A stretch of 32,293 nucleotides of DNA from DATHWB01 sp040905965 (GCA_040905965.1 JBBDQP010000060.1:1-32293), one strand, 5' to 3'; shown: positions 17,189 to 25,884, counted from the first letter of the stretch. The notes: generated from the letters alone by a model not told the origin. Translations and numbers: made by a program.

Positions 17189-17722
17189 CTAGCGCTCGCT
17201 GAAGAGGTCGCGGCGTAGGGCGAGGGCGAGGAGGCCGCCGGCGGTGAGGATGGCACCGAGGGCGGTGGCGACTGGGTCGGGACCGGGCCGGGGGAGAGAC
17301 TGGGACGGCGCGACGAGCAGCACGTCGGTCGCTTCGACGAAGGTGAGGCCGCCGATCGACGGGTCGAGGTCCCGGAAGATGCCTGTCACCTCGACAACCG
17401 GGCCACGCACGGCATGGGCTCCCGGCGCACCAAAAGTGTCCGGAACTCCACCGGTGAGCCGGACGGAAATCCCGGTGTTGGTTCCCGCCAGCCGTCCCGT
17501 CGACGAGAGCGGCTGGTCGACGTAGGCGTCGTCGTTGACCTGAACCCAGACGACGTTGCCGCGGTTCCCGTAGTCGCCGACGATCTCGCCCCGGATCGTC
17601 ACGACCTGCTGGTCGTACTCGTCGGGTTGCGCCAGCAGTGTCGACACTGCGACGGTCTCCTGTCCGGCCGCCGGCAGGACAGGGAGCATGAGGACGGTCA
17701 CGGCGGCGAGGAGACGTCTCAC
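17189..17722 (-). CDS. Exported, membrane-tethered OB-fold-like protein of the Trk operon
   Basis: The 177-residue product has a signal sequence (1-20, ending LPAAG) and an extracellular beta-rich domain (about 22-138). Its EYDQQVVTIRGEIVGD and VVEVTGIFRDL blocks look like strands of an OB fold. A Pro-rich linker follows, then a C-terminal membrane helix (about 151-169) with a basic cytoplasmic end. The start is GTG 17722, overlapping the trkH stop (GTGA), so it is coupled to that gene. I do not recognise a named family; a role beside the potassium pore is inferred from position only. Confidence 0.75.
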   Translation of the reverse strand: MRRLLAAVTVLMLPVLPAAGQETVAVSTLLAQPDEYDQQVVTIRGEIVGDYGNRGNVVWVQVNDDAYVDQPLSSTGRLAGTNTGISVRLTGGVPDTFGAPGAHAVRGPVVEVTGIFRDLDPSIGGLTFVEATDVLLVAPSQSLPRPGPDPVATALGAILTAGGLLALALRRDLFSER

Positions 17723-19212
17723 TTCCCGAACACCGTCGAGGCACCGAACCCGAGGAGGGCGGCGACGGCGATGAACTCGAGACGACCCACCCACATCTGC
17801 GCCATGTAGGTCAGTTCGAGCAGCAGCGGCATATCGGGGGCGACGACACCGACCGAGAGCCCGACGGCGGCGGACGCGCTGATGGACTCGAACAAGGCGG
17901 GTCCGAGTTCGTAACCGAACCCGAGAGCAACCGCTGCACCGAACAGATACAGCGCCACGTAGAGCAGCGAGATCGAGAACACCGAGCGGATCAGGTTGGC
18001 GCCGATCCGCTGGGTTCCGTACTGCTGGTACGTCTGAGGCACAACCGCCCCGTCCGGGAGTAGCGCCTCACGCACTGTGTCGCGCATCGCCCGGAATGCC
18101 AGTCCGATCCGCAGGGACTTCACTCCGCCGGCGGTGGAGGAGCTCATACCCCCGAGAGCCATGGCGATAGTGATTCCGGCGAAGGCAAGCCCAGACCACG
18201 TCGCCATTTCGGGGATCGACACCGTGGTGAATCCCGTCCCGGTATGGGCAGAGATGACGTGGAAGGCTCCGACTCGCACCAATGGATACAACTCGTCGGT
18301 GACCCCGATCAACGCCAATCCGAAGATCGTGACGACGAGCGTCACACCCATGGTGAACGCGAACGTCCGCACCTCGATGTTCTTCCCGACGCGCCTTCGG
18401 TTCCAGATGGCGTGATGCAGCCCGAAGCTCATCGCACCGGCGATCATCAGCACTCCGACGATTGCTTCGAATATCGGCGAGTTGTAATAGACGATGCTGG
18501 TGCTCATTGGAGAGAACCCGCCAGTGTCGAAGGCCGCCATGAAGATCGTGGCCCCGTGGAAGAACGCCCGCCGGACTCCGAATCCCTGCACGAAGACCCC
18601 GTCCAGGGTGAGGATGCCGATCCCGATTACGGCATGGGTCGCGCTGACGAGCCAGATGAAGCGGGCGGTCGTGCGCACGTTGGGGAAGATCCGATGCTCC
18701 CGGCCTTCGCCTTCGAATAGCGACAGGGCGCCACTCCCGGCGAGGAACATGAGTGCGGCGAGGACGATCCCCTGGCCGCCGAGGAACTGCAGGATGTGGC
18801 GCCACAGGTTCACTGACTCGGGGAGGTGGTCGAGATCTTGGATGAGCGAGAGTCCCGTCGTCGTGAGTCCGCTCATTGCATCGAAATAGGAGTCGATCCA
18901 GCGCCCGTAGTGGCCCGACCCCCACAGCGGGACCGTGGCGAAGGCGGGAACCACGAGCCAGGTGAGTGCTGCGACGACCATGCCGTGGCTCCAGTCGACC
19001 GCCCGCCCCGGATCGGGATGGAGCCGGTCGGCGGCGGCGGAAACGGCAGTTGTCACGCCGATGAGCAGCAGGAAGTGGCTTGCCGCCCGCCATTCGGCCT
19101 GTGCGAGCGCCCACACCAACGGGATGACTGCCGCCATTGCCACCACGCCGATGATGCGGCCGAGGTCATGGGCCAGCGATCGGTGGTCCTCGATGGTTGG
19201 TCGCAGAAGCAT
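17719..19212 (-). CDS. trkH: Potassium transporter pore subunit TrkH/KtrB (copy 1)
   Basis: The 497-residue polytopic protein has four repeated pore-loop units whose filter segments are visible: TTTGLS, DTGGFS, HTGTGFTT and AAVGLSVG. It imports K+ when gated by cytoplasmic RCK (TrkA) proteins. It begins one base after the stop of a 40-residue membrane peptide and ends overlapping the OB-like gene, so all are read together. Compared with copy 2 it lacks a long N-terminal basic segment. Trk versus Ktr type cannot be settled by eye. Confidence 0.93.
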   Translation of the reverse strand: MLLRPTIEDHRSLAHDLGRIIGVVAMAAVIPLVWALAQAEWRAASHFLLLIGVTTAVSAAADRLHPDPGRAVDWSHGMVVAALTWLVVPAFATVPLWGSGHYGRWIDSYFDAMSGLTTTGLSLIQDLDHLPESVNLWRHILQFLGGQGIVLAALMFLAGSGALSLFEGEGREHRIFPNVRTTARFIWLVSATHAVIGIGILTLDGVFVQGFGVRRAFFHGATIFMAAFDTGGFSPMSTSIVYYNSPIFEAIVGVLMIAGAMSFGLHHAIWNRRRVGKNIEVRTFAFTMGVTLVVTIFGLALIGVTDELYPLVRVGAFHVISAHTGTGFTTVSIPEMATWSGLAFAGITIAMALGGMSSSTAGGVKSLRIGLAFRAMRDTVREALLPDGAVVPQTYQQYGTQRIGANLIRSVFSISLLYVALYLFGAAVALGFGYELGPALFESISASAAVGLSVGVVAPDMPLLLELTYMAQMWVGRLEFIAVAALLGFGASTVFGK

Positions 19213-19213
19213 G

Positions 19214-19336
19214 TCAGATGACTGCGAGAGCGATCGCGGCGGCGGCGACCGCCAGCAATACGACCCCGATCAGAGCGATCAATTCCACCCCGACACCTCG
19301 AAACCCGTCGCGGATCTCACCCAGCAGTGATCTCAT
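19214..19336 (-). CDS. 40-residue single-helix membrane peptide between trkA and trkH
   Basis: This small frame starts with ATG overlapping the upstream trkA stop (ATGA) and stops one base before the trkH ATG (TGACATG). It leaves no other room between the two genes. The product begins MRSLLGEIRDGFRGVGVE, an amphipathic and charged stretch. From about residue 19 it is an uninterrupted Leu/Ile/Val/Ala helix up to the C-terminus. The coupled position suggests a small Trk accessory subunit, as KdpF is for Kdp; that is inference. No known family was recognised. Confidence 0.75.
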   Translation of the reverse strand: MRSLLGEIRDGFRGVGVELIALIGVVLLAVAAAAIALAVI

Positions 19337-19989
19337 TCTCCCCGCCTCTGGAAGATGTCGTTGAGAGCGTCGGTCGACTCGCTCTGAGTGACGAACAGGA
19401 GTTGGTCGCCTGCCTGGACCTCGGTCGTACCGTCAGGAACCGCGATCGAATCGCCTCGGGTGATGCTCACCACGATCGTCGACGGAGGGAGACCCAGTCC
19501 CGTCACGGTGCTCGGCACGAAACCCTCGGGAACCGTGATCCCGACGGTCACCAAATCCCCTCGGTCCGGGAGCGCGTTGGTGATGTGATCTGCGAGATCG
19601 AGACTCCGTTCGATCATGTCGGTCATCTCGTCGGTGACGTTGACCGTCGGAACACCCAGCGCTCGGAACGCAGTCCGGTTACGGGGATCGTTCATCCGGG
19701 CGAGCACTCTGCGAACACCAAAAGCCGCCGACGCCAGTTGGCACGCCACGAGGTTGTCTTCGTCGATCCCGGTCACCGCCACGAACACGTCGCTGGGGCG
19801 CAGGTCCAGGCTCTGTAGGCGCCGCATGTCGGTGCCGTCGCCGGTGAGCACCAACGCCCGACCCATGTCGGAGAGGCGACGGGCGCGTTCCTCGTGCTGT
19901 TCGATCACGATCACGGCCGCTCCCTTTTCGAGCAGCCGACTGGTCAATTCGGCGCCCAGTTTGCCGCCTCCGACAACGACCACTCTCAT
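19333..19989 (-). CDS. trkA: TrkA-type single RCK regulator (copy 1)
   Basis: The 218-residue cytoplasmic regulator has one RCK-N Rossmann domain (GGGKLG, residues 7-12, acidic Glu after the second strand). An RCK-C domain follows (about 135-215, ending in QAGDQLLFV). It would bind nucleotide and gate a TrkH pore. Its ATG overlaps the preceding trkA stop, and its stop overlaps the 40-residue peptide gene. Together with the adjacent single-RCK gene it may correspond to one double-RCK TrkA split in two. Confidence 0.92.
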   Translation of the reverse strand: MRVVVVGGGKLGAELTSRLLEKGAAVIVIEQHEERARRLSDMGRALVLTGDGTDMRRLQSLDLRPSDVFVAVTGIDEDNLVACQLASAAFGVRRVLARMNDPRNRTAFRALGVPTVNVTDEMTDMIERSLDLADHITNALPDRGDLVTVGITVPEGFVPSTVTGLGLPPSTIVVSITRGDSIAVPDGTTEVQAGDQLLFVTQSESTDALNDIFQRRGE

Positions 19990-20642
19990 GAGTCGTCCTT
20001 GACGAAGAACTCGATCCTCTTGCGCACTCCCTCTCGCGCTGCCGCCACCACCAGATCCCCTTCTTGAAGGATGAATCTGGTGCCAGGGATGATGACTTCG
20101 CGCCCGCGCCTGACCGCCGCGATGCGGAGTCGGTCCTTGACTTCGAACCGACCCACCGTTCGCCCCGCAGCCTCGTGGTTGATCTCGAACTCGACCATCT
20201 CGACGTCGCTGCCCATGTCGAAGCTGAGGTGGTGTTGGAACTCGACGTCGACGACGTCTTGGTACACGACGTTGGCGATCAGGGTCGTGCCCGCCACGTA
20301 TTCGATCCCGAGGGCGTGGTAGGCGGCCTCCCGGGCGGGATCCGACAGTCGGGCGATGGATCGTTGCACCCCGAATGTGGCCTTCACGACCTCGACGGCG
20401 ACCAGGTTGGCGTTGTCCGAATTGGTCACGGCGAGGAATACGTCGGCGTGGGCGGTTCCCGCTCTGGTGAGCGTGCCAACGTCGAACGCTTGACCGAGTT
20501 CGGTTCCGCCGTTGAATCCGCGCCCGAGCGAAGCCAGCGCGTCTTCGTCGTTGTCGATGACCACCACGTCGTTGCCATCCCCCGCGAACTTCTGGGCGAG
20601 GGCGGTTCCGACTCGTCCTGCCCCGGCGATGACGATATGCAT
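19986..20642 (-). CDS. trkA: TrkA-type single RCK regulator (copy 2)
   Basis: The 218-residue protein has the Rossmann motif GAGRVG (7-12), an acidic second strand (VVVIDNDED) and an RCK-C domain ending in EGDLVVAAAREG. It overlaps the next trkA by four bases. It lies 33 bases after the trkH copy 2 stop. A TAACCT hexamer 7 bases before its ATG could give a separate leaderless transcript. Confidence 0.92.
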   Translation of the reverse strand: MHIVIAGAGRVGTALAQKFAGDGNDVVVIDNDEDALASLGRGFNGGTELGQAFDVGTLTRAGTAHADVFLAVTNSDNANLVAVEVVKATFGVQRSIARLSDPAREAAYHALGIEYVAGTTLIANVVYQDVVDVEFQHHLSFDMGSDVEMVEFEINHEAAGRTVGRFEVKDRLRIAAVRRGREVIIPGTRFILQEGDLVVAAAREGVRKRIEFFVKDDS

Positions 20643-20649
20643 CCGGCGC

Positions 20650-20655
20650 AGGTTA
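20650..20655 (-). promoter_or_regulatory. Candidate internal -10 in the trk locus
   Basis: On the minus strand TAACCT lies 7 bases before the trkA ATG at 20642, in the only sizeable gap of the locus (20643-20675). No convincing -35 was found. Confidence 0.35.
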
Positions 20656-20675
20656 TCGCTGCCGGAGGTGACTGC

Positions 20676-22178
20676 TCACCGTCTCCAGAGGTCGCGGGTG
20701 AAGAGCAGCAGGACGGGGAAGATCTCGAGTCGACCCACGATCATCAGGCTGGACAACAGCCACTTGCCCGCCGCCGGTACCCCCGAATAGTTGGCGGCCG
20801 GTCCGACCTCGCCGAGGCCCGGTCCGATGTTCCCCAGTGCCGCCGCCACAGCGCTTGCGGTCGTGATGAGATCGAGCCGTTCGGTGGTGTTGGCATCGAT
20901 GAACGACAGGAGGAATGTCCCGGTCATGAAGAGGAACATGTAGAACAGGAAGTAGGACTGGACACTTTCGATGAGATCGTCGCGAACCCGATCCCGGCCG
21001 AATCGGACGACGAACACCCCCCGTGGGTGGACCAGACGCCGCAGGTCGGCTGATGCCGCCTTGGTCAGAATCCCCAAGCGGTAGGTCTTGACGCTCCCCG
21101 ATGTGGAGCCTGCCATTGCACCCAGGAACATCAACCCGACCACGAAGATCTGGAGCGCAGGACGCCACGAGCCGAAGTCGGCGGTGTGATATCCGGTGGT
21201 GGTGATGATGGCAATCGCGGTGAAGATGGCATCGCGTATCGGCGTGGCGATCTCTCCACCGAGGTCGATCAACCCGCCCGCGATGATCACGACCGCCGCG
21301 ACGACGATTGCAAGGTACAACCTGAACTCTGCGTGCCGGAAGTACACCGTCGGCTGGCGCAGCGCTCGGTAATGCAGGGTGAAGCTCACGCCGCCCATGA
21401 ACATGAAGGCGATGACAACCCACTGGGTGTAGGCGCTGAACTCTCCGATCGATTGGGCCCGAGTGGAGAATCCGCCGGTCGCCATGGTCGTGAATGCGTG
21501 GTTCACGGCTTCGAAGAGGTTCATGTCGCCGGCCCAGAGGAAGACCGCCTGGAGTCCGGTGAGCCCCACATAGACAAACCAGAGACGCTTGGCAGTCTCC
21601 TGGAAACGGGGGGTGAGGCGATCTGGGCTGGGGCCGGGGTACTCGGCTCGGGCAAGTTGGACACCACCGACGCCGAGAAGCGGAAGAACTGCGACGGCGA
21701 GGATGATGACTCCCATGCCTCCCACCCATTGGGTCATCGAGCGCCAGATCAGGATCCCGTGAGGAAGGAGGGCCGGATCGGCGAGGATCGTGGCACCGGT
21801 GGTGGTGAACCCAGATGCGGTCTCGAAGAATGCGTCGGTGATGCTCTCGATCGACCCGGACAAGAGATAAGGGAGGGTCCCGAAGGCGGACATTGCGAAC
21901 CAGGCGATGCCGACGGCGCCGAAACCTTCCTTCGTGGTGAGTTCGCCACGCAAACCGAGGACACGGGACGAGGCCATCCCGACCCCGATCGTGATGAGCG
22001 ACGCGAGGGCGATCCCGGTGGCGGCCCTCGATTCGCCGTACGCCAGTGAGACGACTGCCGCCGGCAGCATTGCCACTCCTGAGCCGGCGACGATTCGCCC
22101 ACCGATGAAGGTCAGTCTCCGTGCCATCGCCGTACCGCCCGTGTCCCGACGGCGGCGTGTCGGCCGAGCGAAGGTCAT
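20676..22178 (-). CDS. trkH: Potassium transporter pore subunit TrkH/KtrB (copy 2)
   Basis: The 500-residue membrane protein has the four filter segments SGFTTTGA, TTMATGGFS, TTTGYHTA and AALGNIGPG. It begins with a basic cytoplasmic segment (RPTRRRR). I chose ATG 22178 because it overlaps the stop of the upstream double-RCK trkA (ATGA). A later in-frame ATG before ARRLTF is possible. It is clearly a distant paralogue of trkH copy 1 rather than a recent duplicate. Confidence 0.93.
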   Translation of the reverse strand: MTFARPTRRRRDTGGTAMARRLTFIGGRIVAGSGVAMLPAAVVSLAYGESRAATGIALASLITIGVGMASSRVLGLRGELTTKEGFGAVGIAWFAMSAFGTLPYLLSGSIESITDAFFETASGFTTTGATILADPALLPHGILIWRSMTQWVGGMGVIILAVAVLPLLGVGGVQLARAEYPGPSPDRLTPRFQETAKRLWFVYVGLTGLQAVFLWAGDMNLFEAVNHAFTTMATGGFSTRAQSIGEFSAYTQWVVIAFMFMGGVSFTLHYRALRQPTVYFRHAEFRLYLAIVVAAVVIIAGGLIDLGGEIATPIRDAIFTAIAIITTTGYHTADFGSWRPALQIFVVGLMFLGAMAGSTSGSVKTYRLGILTKAASADLRRLVHPRGVFVVRFGRDRVRDDLIESVQSYFLFYMFLFMTGTFLLSFIDANTTERLDLITTASAVAAALGNIGPGLGEVGPAANYSGVPAAGKWLLSSLMIVGRLEIFPVLLLFTRDLWRR

Positions 22179-23509
22179 GCCCGGCCGAAGAGGTGTTCGA
22201 CCTCGTCGATGCACTGGGGCATCGAGAACACGATCACGTGGTCACCGGGATCGATGGTGGTCGCACCCGTCGGGACGAACGCGATGTTGCGCCGCAGGAT
22301 TCCGCCGACCACCGCGCCGCGGGGCAAACCGAGTTCACTGAGCGACTTGCCGACGGCCTCGGATCGGGGGTCGACCTCGAGTTCGATCGCCTCGGCGTCG
22401 GTGTCGTTGAACGTGACCACGCTGTGTATCCGACCCCGGCGGACGAAACGGAGAATGGCGCCGGCGGCGATCAACCGGCTGGAGACTGCCGCGTCGATAC
22501 CGGTCCCGGCGAGCAAATTCACATAATCGACACGGTTGAATCGGGACACGGCGGTCGCTGCTCCCAGGGCCTTGGCGACGAGTGCGCCGAGCACGTTGAC
22601 GTGATCCCATCCCGTCAACGCCAACACTGTGTCGCGGTCGTTCAGGTTGAGAGACCGAAGCGTGTCGGGGTCGGTCGGATCGTCGTTGATGACGAGCGCC
22701 TTCGCCAGCCGTTCTGCGATCTTCCTGCATCTGCTCGGATCCTCGTCGACGAGGATCACGTCGTATCCGTCGTCGAGCATCAGCTTGGCGGTGAGCTCGG
22801 CGAGCCGGGTGGAGCCGAGGATCACGACCCGACGCACCGGCCGATGGTGGACGCCGAGCAGTTCGGTCGCCCGTTCGACATCGTCCTTGCCAACCATGAC
22901 CAGGACGTGATCCCCTGCTTCGATGATGGTGTCGCCATGGGCGACGACGGTGTCTCCGTGGCGCACGAGTGCGGCCACGACCCAGTCCCAGTCGTCTCGG
23001 TTGGCCCGGAGTTCGGCGAGGGGCCACCCAATGAGCTTGGAAGTTCTGGGAATGGTGGCTCCGACGAGGACGAGATGGCCCTCTCCGAACTCGACGACCT
23101 CCGACACTCCCGACTGGTGGACGAGAGCGAGGAGTTCCCGAGCCGCCGCTTCTCCCGGGTCGATGACGAAGTCGACTTCGAGGCCGGCGAGCGCCTCGCG
23201 CATGTCGGGGTCTTCGACTCGGGCGACCGTGCGCTTGACCCCGAGTTCGGCCGCGACGTGGCAGGCGAGCACGTTGGCTCCGTCGGAGTTCGACACGGCG
23301 ATGAGCAACTCCGCACGGTCGACGCCCGCTTCTTGGAGGACGGCCGGCGAGGCTCCGTTGCCGTTGATGACGAGGGCGTCGATGCGATCTTGGAGTTCAG
23401 CGGCTCGGTCTTCGTCGTCTTCGATGACGACGACGTCCTGACCTTCGGCCGAAAGACGTTCGGCGAGGTATGATCCCACCGCTCCTGCGCCGACTATGAC
23501 GATTCGCAT
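22175..23509 (-). CDS. trkA: Double-RCK TrkA potassium uptake regulator
   Basis: The 444-residue cytoplasmic protein has two RCK units in tandem. The first has an intact nucleotide motif GAGAVG (7-12) and an acidic second strand. In the second, the equivalent loop is GSTRLA (232-237), missing the second and third glycines, so it may bind nucleotide poorly or not at all. It is the first gene of the minus-strand trk locus, divergent from moxR. It is coupled by a four-base overlap to trkH copy 2, which is probably its partner. Confidence 0.94.
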   Translation of the reverse strand: MRIVIVGAGAVGSYLAERLSAEGQDVVVIEDDEDRAAELQDRIDALVINGNGASPAVLQEAGVDRAELLIAVSNSDGANVLACHVAAELGVKRTVARVEDPDMREALAGLEVDFVIDPGEAAARELLALVHQSGVSEVVEFGEGHLVLVGATIPRTSKLIGWPLAELRANRDDWDWVVAALVRHGDTVVAHGDTIIEAGDHVLVMVGKDDVERATELLGVHHRPVRRVVILGSTRLAELTAKLMLDDGYDVILVDEDPSRCRKIAERLAKALVINDDPTDPDTLRSLNLNDRDTVLALTGWDHVNVLGALVAKALGAATAVSRFNRVDYVNLLAGTGIDAAVSSRLIAAGAILRFVRRGRIHSVVTFNDTDAEAIELEVDPRSEAVGKSLSELGLPRGAVVGGILRRNIAFVPTGATTIDPGDHVIVFSMPQCIDEVEHLFGRA

Positions 23510-23586
23510 TGCCGAAGAACGCTAGCTCCTCGCGCGGCCTCCGGACCGGATGGGGAGTGTCAGTCTGTGATCGGGAGACGCCCCAC

Positions 23587-23592
23587 TAGCCT
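23587..23592 (+). promoter_or_regulatory. Candidate -10 for moxR
   Basis: TAGCCT ends 10 bases before the ATG at 23603, in the 93-base divergent space between trkA and moxR. No Shine-Dalgarno lies close to the ATG, which fits a near-leaderless transcript. Confidence 0.35.
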
Positions 23593-23602
23593 GCGGTCCT
23601 TC

Positions 23603-24460
23603 ATGGACTCTGTTCTCTCATCCCCCCAAGGCGTCGCCGACGCCCTCCGATCCGTCGACTACCTGGCCGATGACCGCATCGCCCAGGTCGCGTTTCTCGC
23701 CCACACGCTGGGCAAGCCGGTCCTCGTCGAAGGACCCGCCGGGGTCGGCAAGACCGAGCTCGCAAAGTCGCTGGCAAAAATCACCGGTCGTCGCCTGATC
23801 CGTCTCCAGTGTTACGAGGGTCTCGATGAGTCGCGTGCGCTGTACGAATGGAACTACAAGAAGCAGCTCCTCAGAATCCAGGCCGACCAGGATCACGACT
23901 GGACCGAGATCGAGGGCGACATCTTTTCGGAGGATTTCCTTCTCGCCCGCCCGCTCCTCGAGGCCATTCGCTCCACCGAGCCGGTGGTGCTGCTCATCGA
24001 CGAGATCGACCGGGTGGAGATGGAAACAGAGGCGCTGTTGCTCGAAGTGCTCTCCGACTTTCAGGTCTCGATACCCGAATTGGGGACGGTGGCGGCAACG
24101 ACTCGGCCGATGGTGCTGCTCACTTCGAACAACACGAGGGAGCTCTCAGAAGCCCTCAAGCGACGCTGTTTGTTCCTCCACATCGCCTACCCGAGCCCGG
24201 AGCGGGAAGCAGAGATCCTCCGCGCCCGAGTTCCCGGTCTCGCCGACCATCTCGCCCAGGAGATCGCCCGTGTGGCGCGTTCGATCCGCCAGATGGATCT
24301 GAAGAAGGCCCCGTCGGTCTCCGAGACGATCGACTGGGCGATGACGCTCCTCGCTCTGGGAATCGACCACATCGACCGAGAGGTCATCGGCGACACCGTC
24401 CATGTACTCCTCAAGTATCAAAACGACATCGAGCGGGCCATGAAGGAGCTGTCCGACTAG
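23603..24460 (+). CDS. MoxR-family AAA+ ATPase
   Basis: The 285-residue ATPase has Walker A GPAGVGKT (44-51), Walker B LLIDEID (130-136), sensor 1 TSNNTREL and an arginine pair RRC near 187-189. These mark MoxR/CoxD-type chaperones that remodel or load cofactors into partner enzymes together with a VWA protein. Such a protein is encoded 17 bases downstream. I chose ATG 23603 over an in-frame GTG 36 bases upstream, because the region before it looks like promoter. No CO-dehydrogenase or other obvious client gene is nearby. Confidence 0.9.
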   Translation: MDSVLSSPQGVADALRSVDYLADDRIAQVAFLAHTLGKPVLVEGPAGVGKTELAKSLAKITGRRLIRLQCYEGLDESRALYEWNYKKQLLRIQADQDHDWTEIEGDIFSEDFLLARPLLEAIRSTEPVVLLIDEIDRVEMETEALLLEVLSDFQVSIPELGTVAATTRPMVLLTSNNTRELSEALKRRCLFLHIAYPSPEREAEILRARVPGLADHLAQEIARVARSIRQMDLKKAPSVSETIDWAMTLLALGIDHIDREVIGDTVHVLLKYQNDIERAMKELSD

Positions 24461-24477
24461 TGGAGACAGATCGCTAG

Positions 24478-25812
24478 ATGCTCGGGCTCCTCTCCGCCTT
24501 CGTGGAAGAACTCCGTCAGGTTGGCGTACCGGTTTCGATGGTCGAGTCCATCGACGCCATGAACGCAGTGCAGCACATCGATCTCGGGGACCGCACCTCA
24601 CTCAAGGAGACCCTCAGAGCGACGCTCGTCAAGAACGCCCGCCACGAGGCGGCCTTCGACACCGCGTTCGAGGTCTTCTTCGCCGCTCGTCGACTTCAAA
24701 CCTCCGATCCAGCCGAACCCGAATCGCCCGGACGTTCTGACGAAGGCGGACGTCAGGGGAGCGGTGGTGGGATGGATCTCGACGAGTTGATCGAGGCTCT
24801 GTACGAGGCGATGCGGAATCAGGATTTCTCGGCACTCCGCTCCGCCGCCCAACAGGCCGTCGACGACCTGGCCGGAATCGAGCCGGGCCGGCCGGTTGGA
24901 GGGACCTACTACCTGTACCGGACGTTGCGCCAACTGGACATCGACGCGCTGACCGACCGGCTCATCGAGGCGATGCTGCAGCAGGAGGGCGAAGTCGACG
25001 AACTCACCCGCCGCCTCGTCACCGAAGAGGCGGGTCTTCGCATCGAACGACTGCGCGAGGAAATCAAAGAGGAGATTCGCCGGCGTCTCGTCGAAGACCG
25101 CGGTCATGAGGCAGTGGCGCGAACTCTCCGACAGCCGCTTGTCGAAGAAGTCGATCTGATGCACGCCACTCGCACCGATCTGCGCAATCTCGAGCAGGTC
25201 ATCGAGCCGCTGACACGCAAACTCGCTGCCCGCCTCGCCCAGCGCAGACGGTTGGCGACACGTGGCCGGCTCGACTTTCGCAAGACGATGCGATCCTCGC
25301 TCGCCACCGGGGGAGTCCCGATCGACCCGAAGTTCCGCCATGTCCGTCCGCACCGCCCCGAACTGTTTCTTCTGTGCGACATCTCCGGCTCGATGGCCAC
25401 CTTTGCCCGATTCACGCTGCAATTCACGTATGCGATGGGGACCCAGTTCTCCAAGCAGCGCGCCTTCGTCTTCGTCGATGCCGTGGACGAGGTGACCGAT
25501 CATCTCAAGCCCGGNNNNNNNNNNNNNNNNNNNNNNNNNNNNNNNNNNNNNNNNNNNNNNNNNNNNNNNNNNNNNNNNNNNNNNNNNNNNNNNNNNNNNN
25601 NNNNNNNNNNNNNNGAGCCCAAGGCGTACTGGGACTCCGGTGATTCGGTGATGTCGCGATACGCTAGGTTCTGCGACGAGGTGTTCGAAGTGCGAAATCT
25701 CCGCCAGTTGGAGACGTTCGTGGAACGGGTGGCGACCCAGCCCAGGAGGGCAACGCGGCGGAGGAGATATACCTCAACCGACCGTGAATCGCTGCCGATG
25801 ACCAGGCAATAA
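24478..25812 (+). CDS. VWA-domain (CoxE-like) protein, interrupted by an assembly gap
   Basis: The N-terminal part (about 1-290) is a charged helical region. The VWA domain starts with the MIDAS motif DISGS (Asp301), and the C-terminal block YWDSGDSVMSRY...EVRNLRQLETFV is characteristic of CoxE-like partners of MoxR. A run of 100 N (25515-25614) removes the middle of the VWA fold, including the later MIDAS residues. From the family layout I expect roughly 70-80 missing residues, so 100 is a placeholder. The last 20 or so residues (Arg-rich) extend beyond the usual family end and may be untrustworthy. Confidence 0.85.
   Translation: MLGLLSAFVEELRQVGVPVSMVESIDAMNAVQHIDLGDRTSLKETLRATLVKNARHEAAFDTAFEVFFAARRLQTSDPAEPESPGRSDEGGRQGSGGGMDLDELIEALYEAMRNQDFSALRSAAQQAVDDLAGIEPGRPVGGTYYLYRTLRQLDIDALTDRLIEAMLQQEGEVDELTRRLVTEEAGLRIERLREEIKEEIRRRLVEDRGHEAVARTLRQPLVEEVDLMHATRTDLRNLEQVIEPLTRKLAARLAQRRRLATRGRLDFRKTMRSSLATGGVPIDPKFRHVRPHRPELFLLCDISGSMATFARFTLQFTYAMGTQFSKQRAFVFVDAVDEVTDHLKPXXXXXXXXXXXXXXXXXXXXXXXXXXXXXXXXXXEPKAYWDSGDSVMSRYARFCDEVFEVRNLRQLETFVERVATQPRRATRRRRYTSTDRESLPMTRQ
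25515..25614. other. Scaffold gap of unknown true length
   Basis: There are exactly 100 N. Unlike the gap in valS, the flanks share no overlap, and coding residues are missing, so this is a genuine gap. Confidence 0.95.
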
Positions 25813-25825
25813 CCGAACTTTCGGT
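25812..25825. promoter_or_regulatory. Short palindrome upstream of the response regulator
   Basis: ACCGAA-CT-TTCGGT is a 6+2+6 perfect inverted repeat starting at the VWA stop codon, 60 bases before the response-regulator start. It may be an operator; it is too short for a firm call. Confidence 0.25.
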
Positions 25826-25884
25826 ATGACTGCAGGCAGAATGCAGGGCGGGTACCGAAGAATGTTGGATGAAGGGAACAGTGA

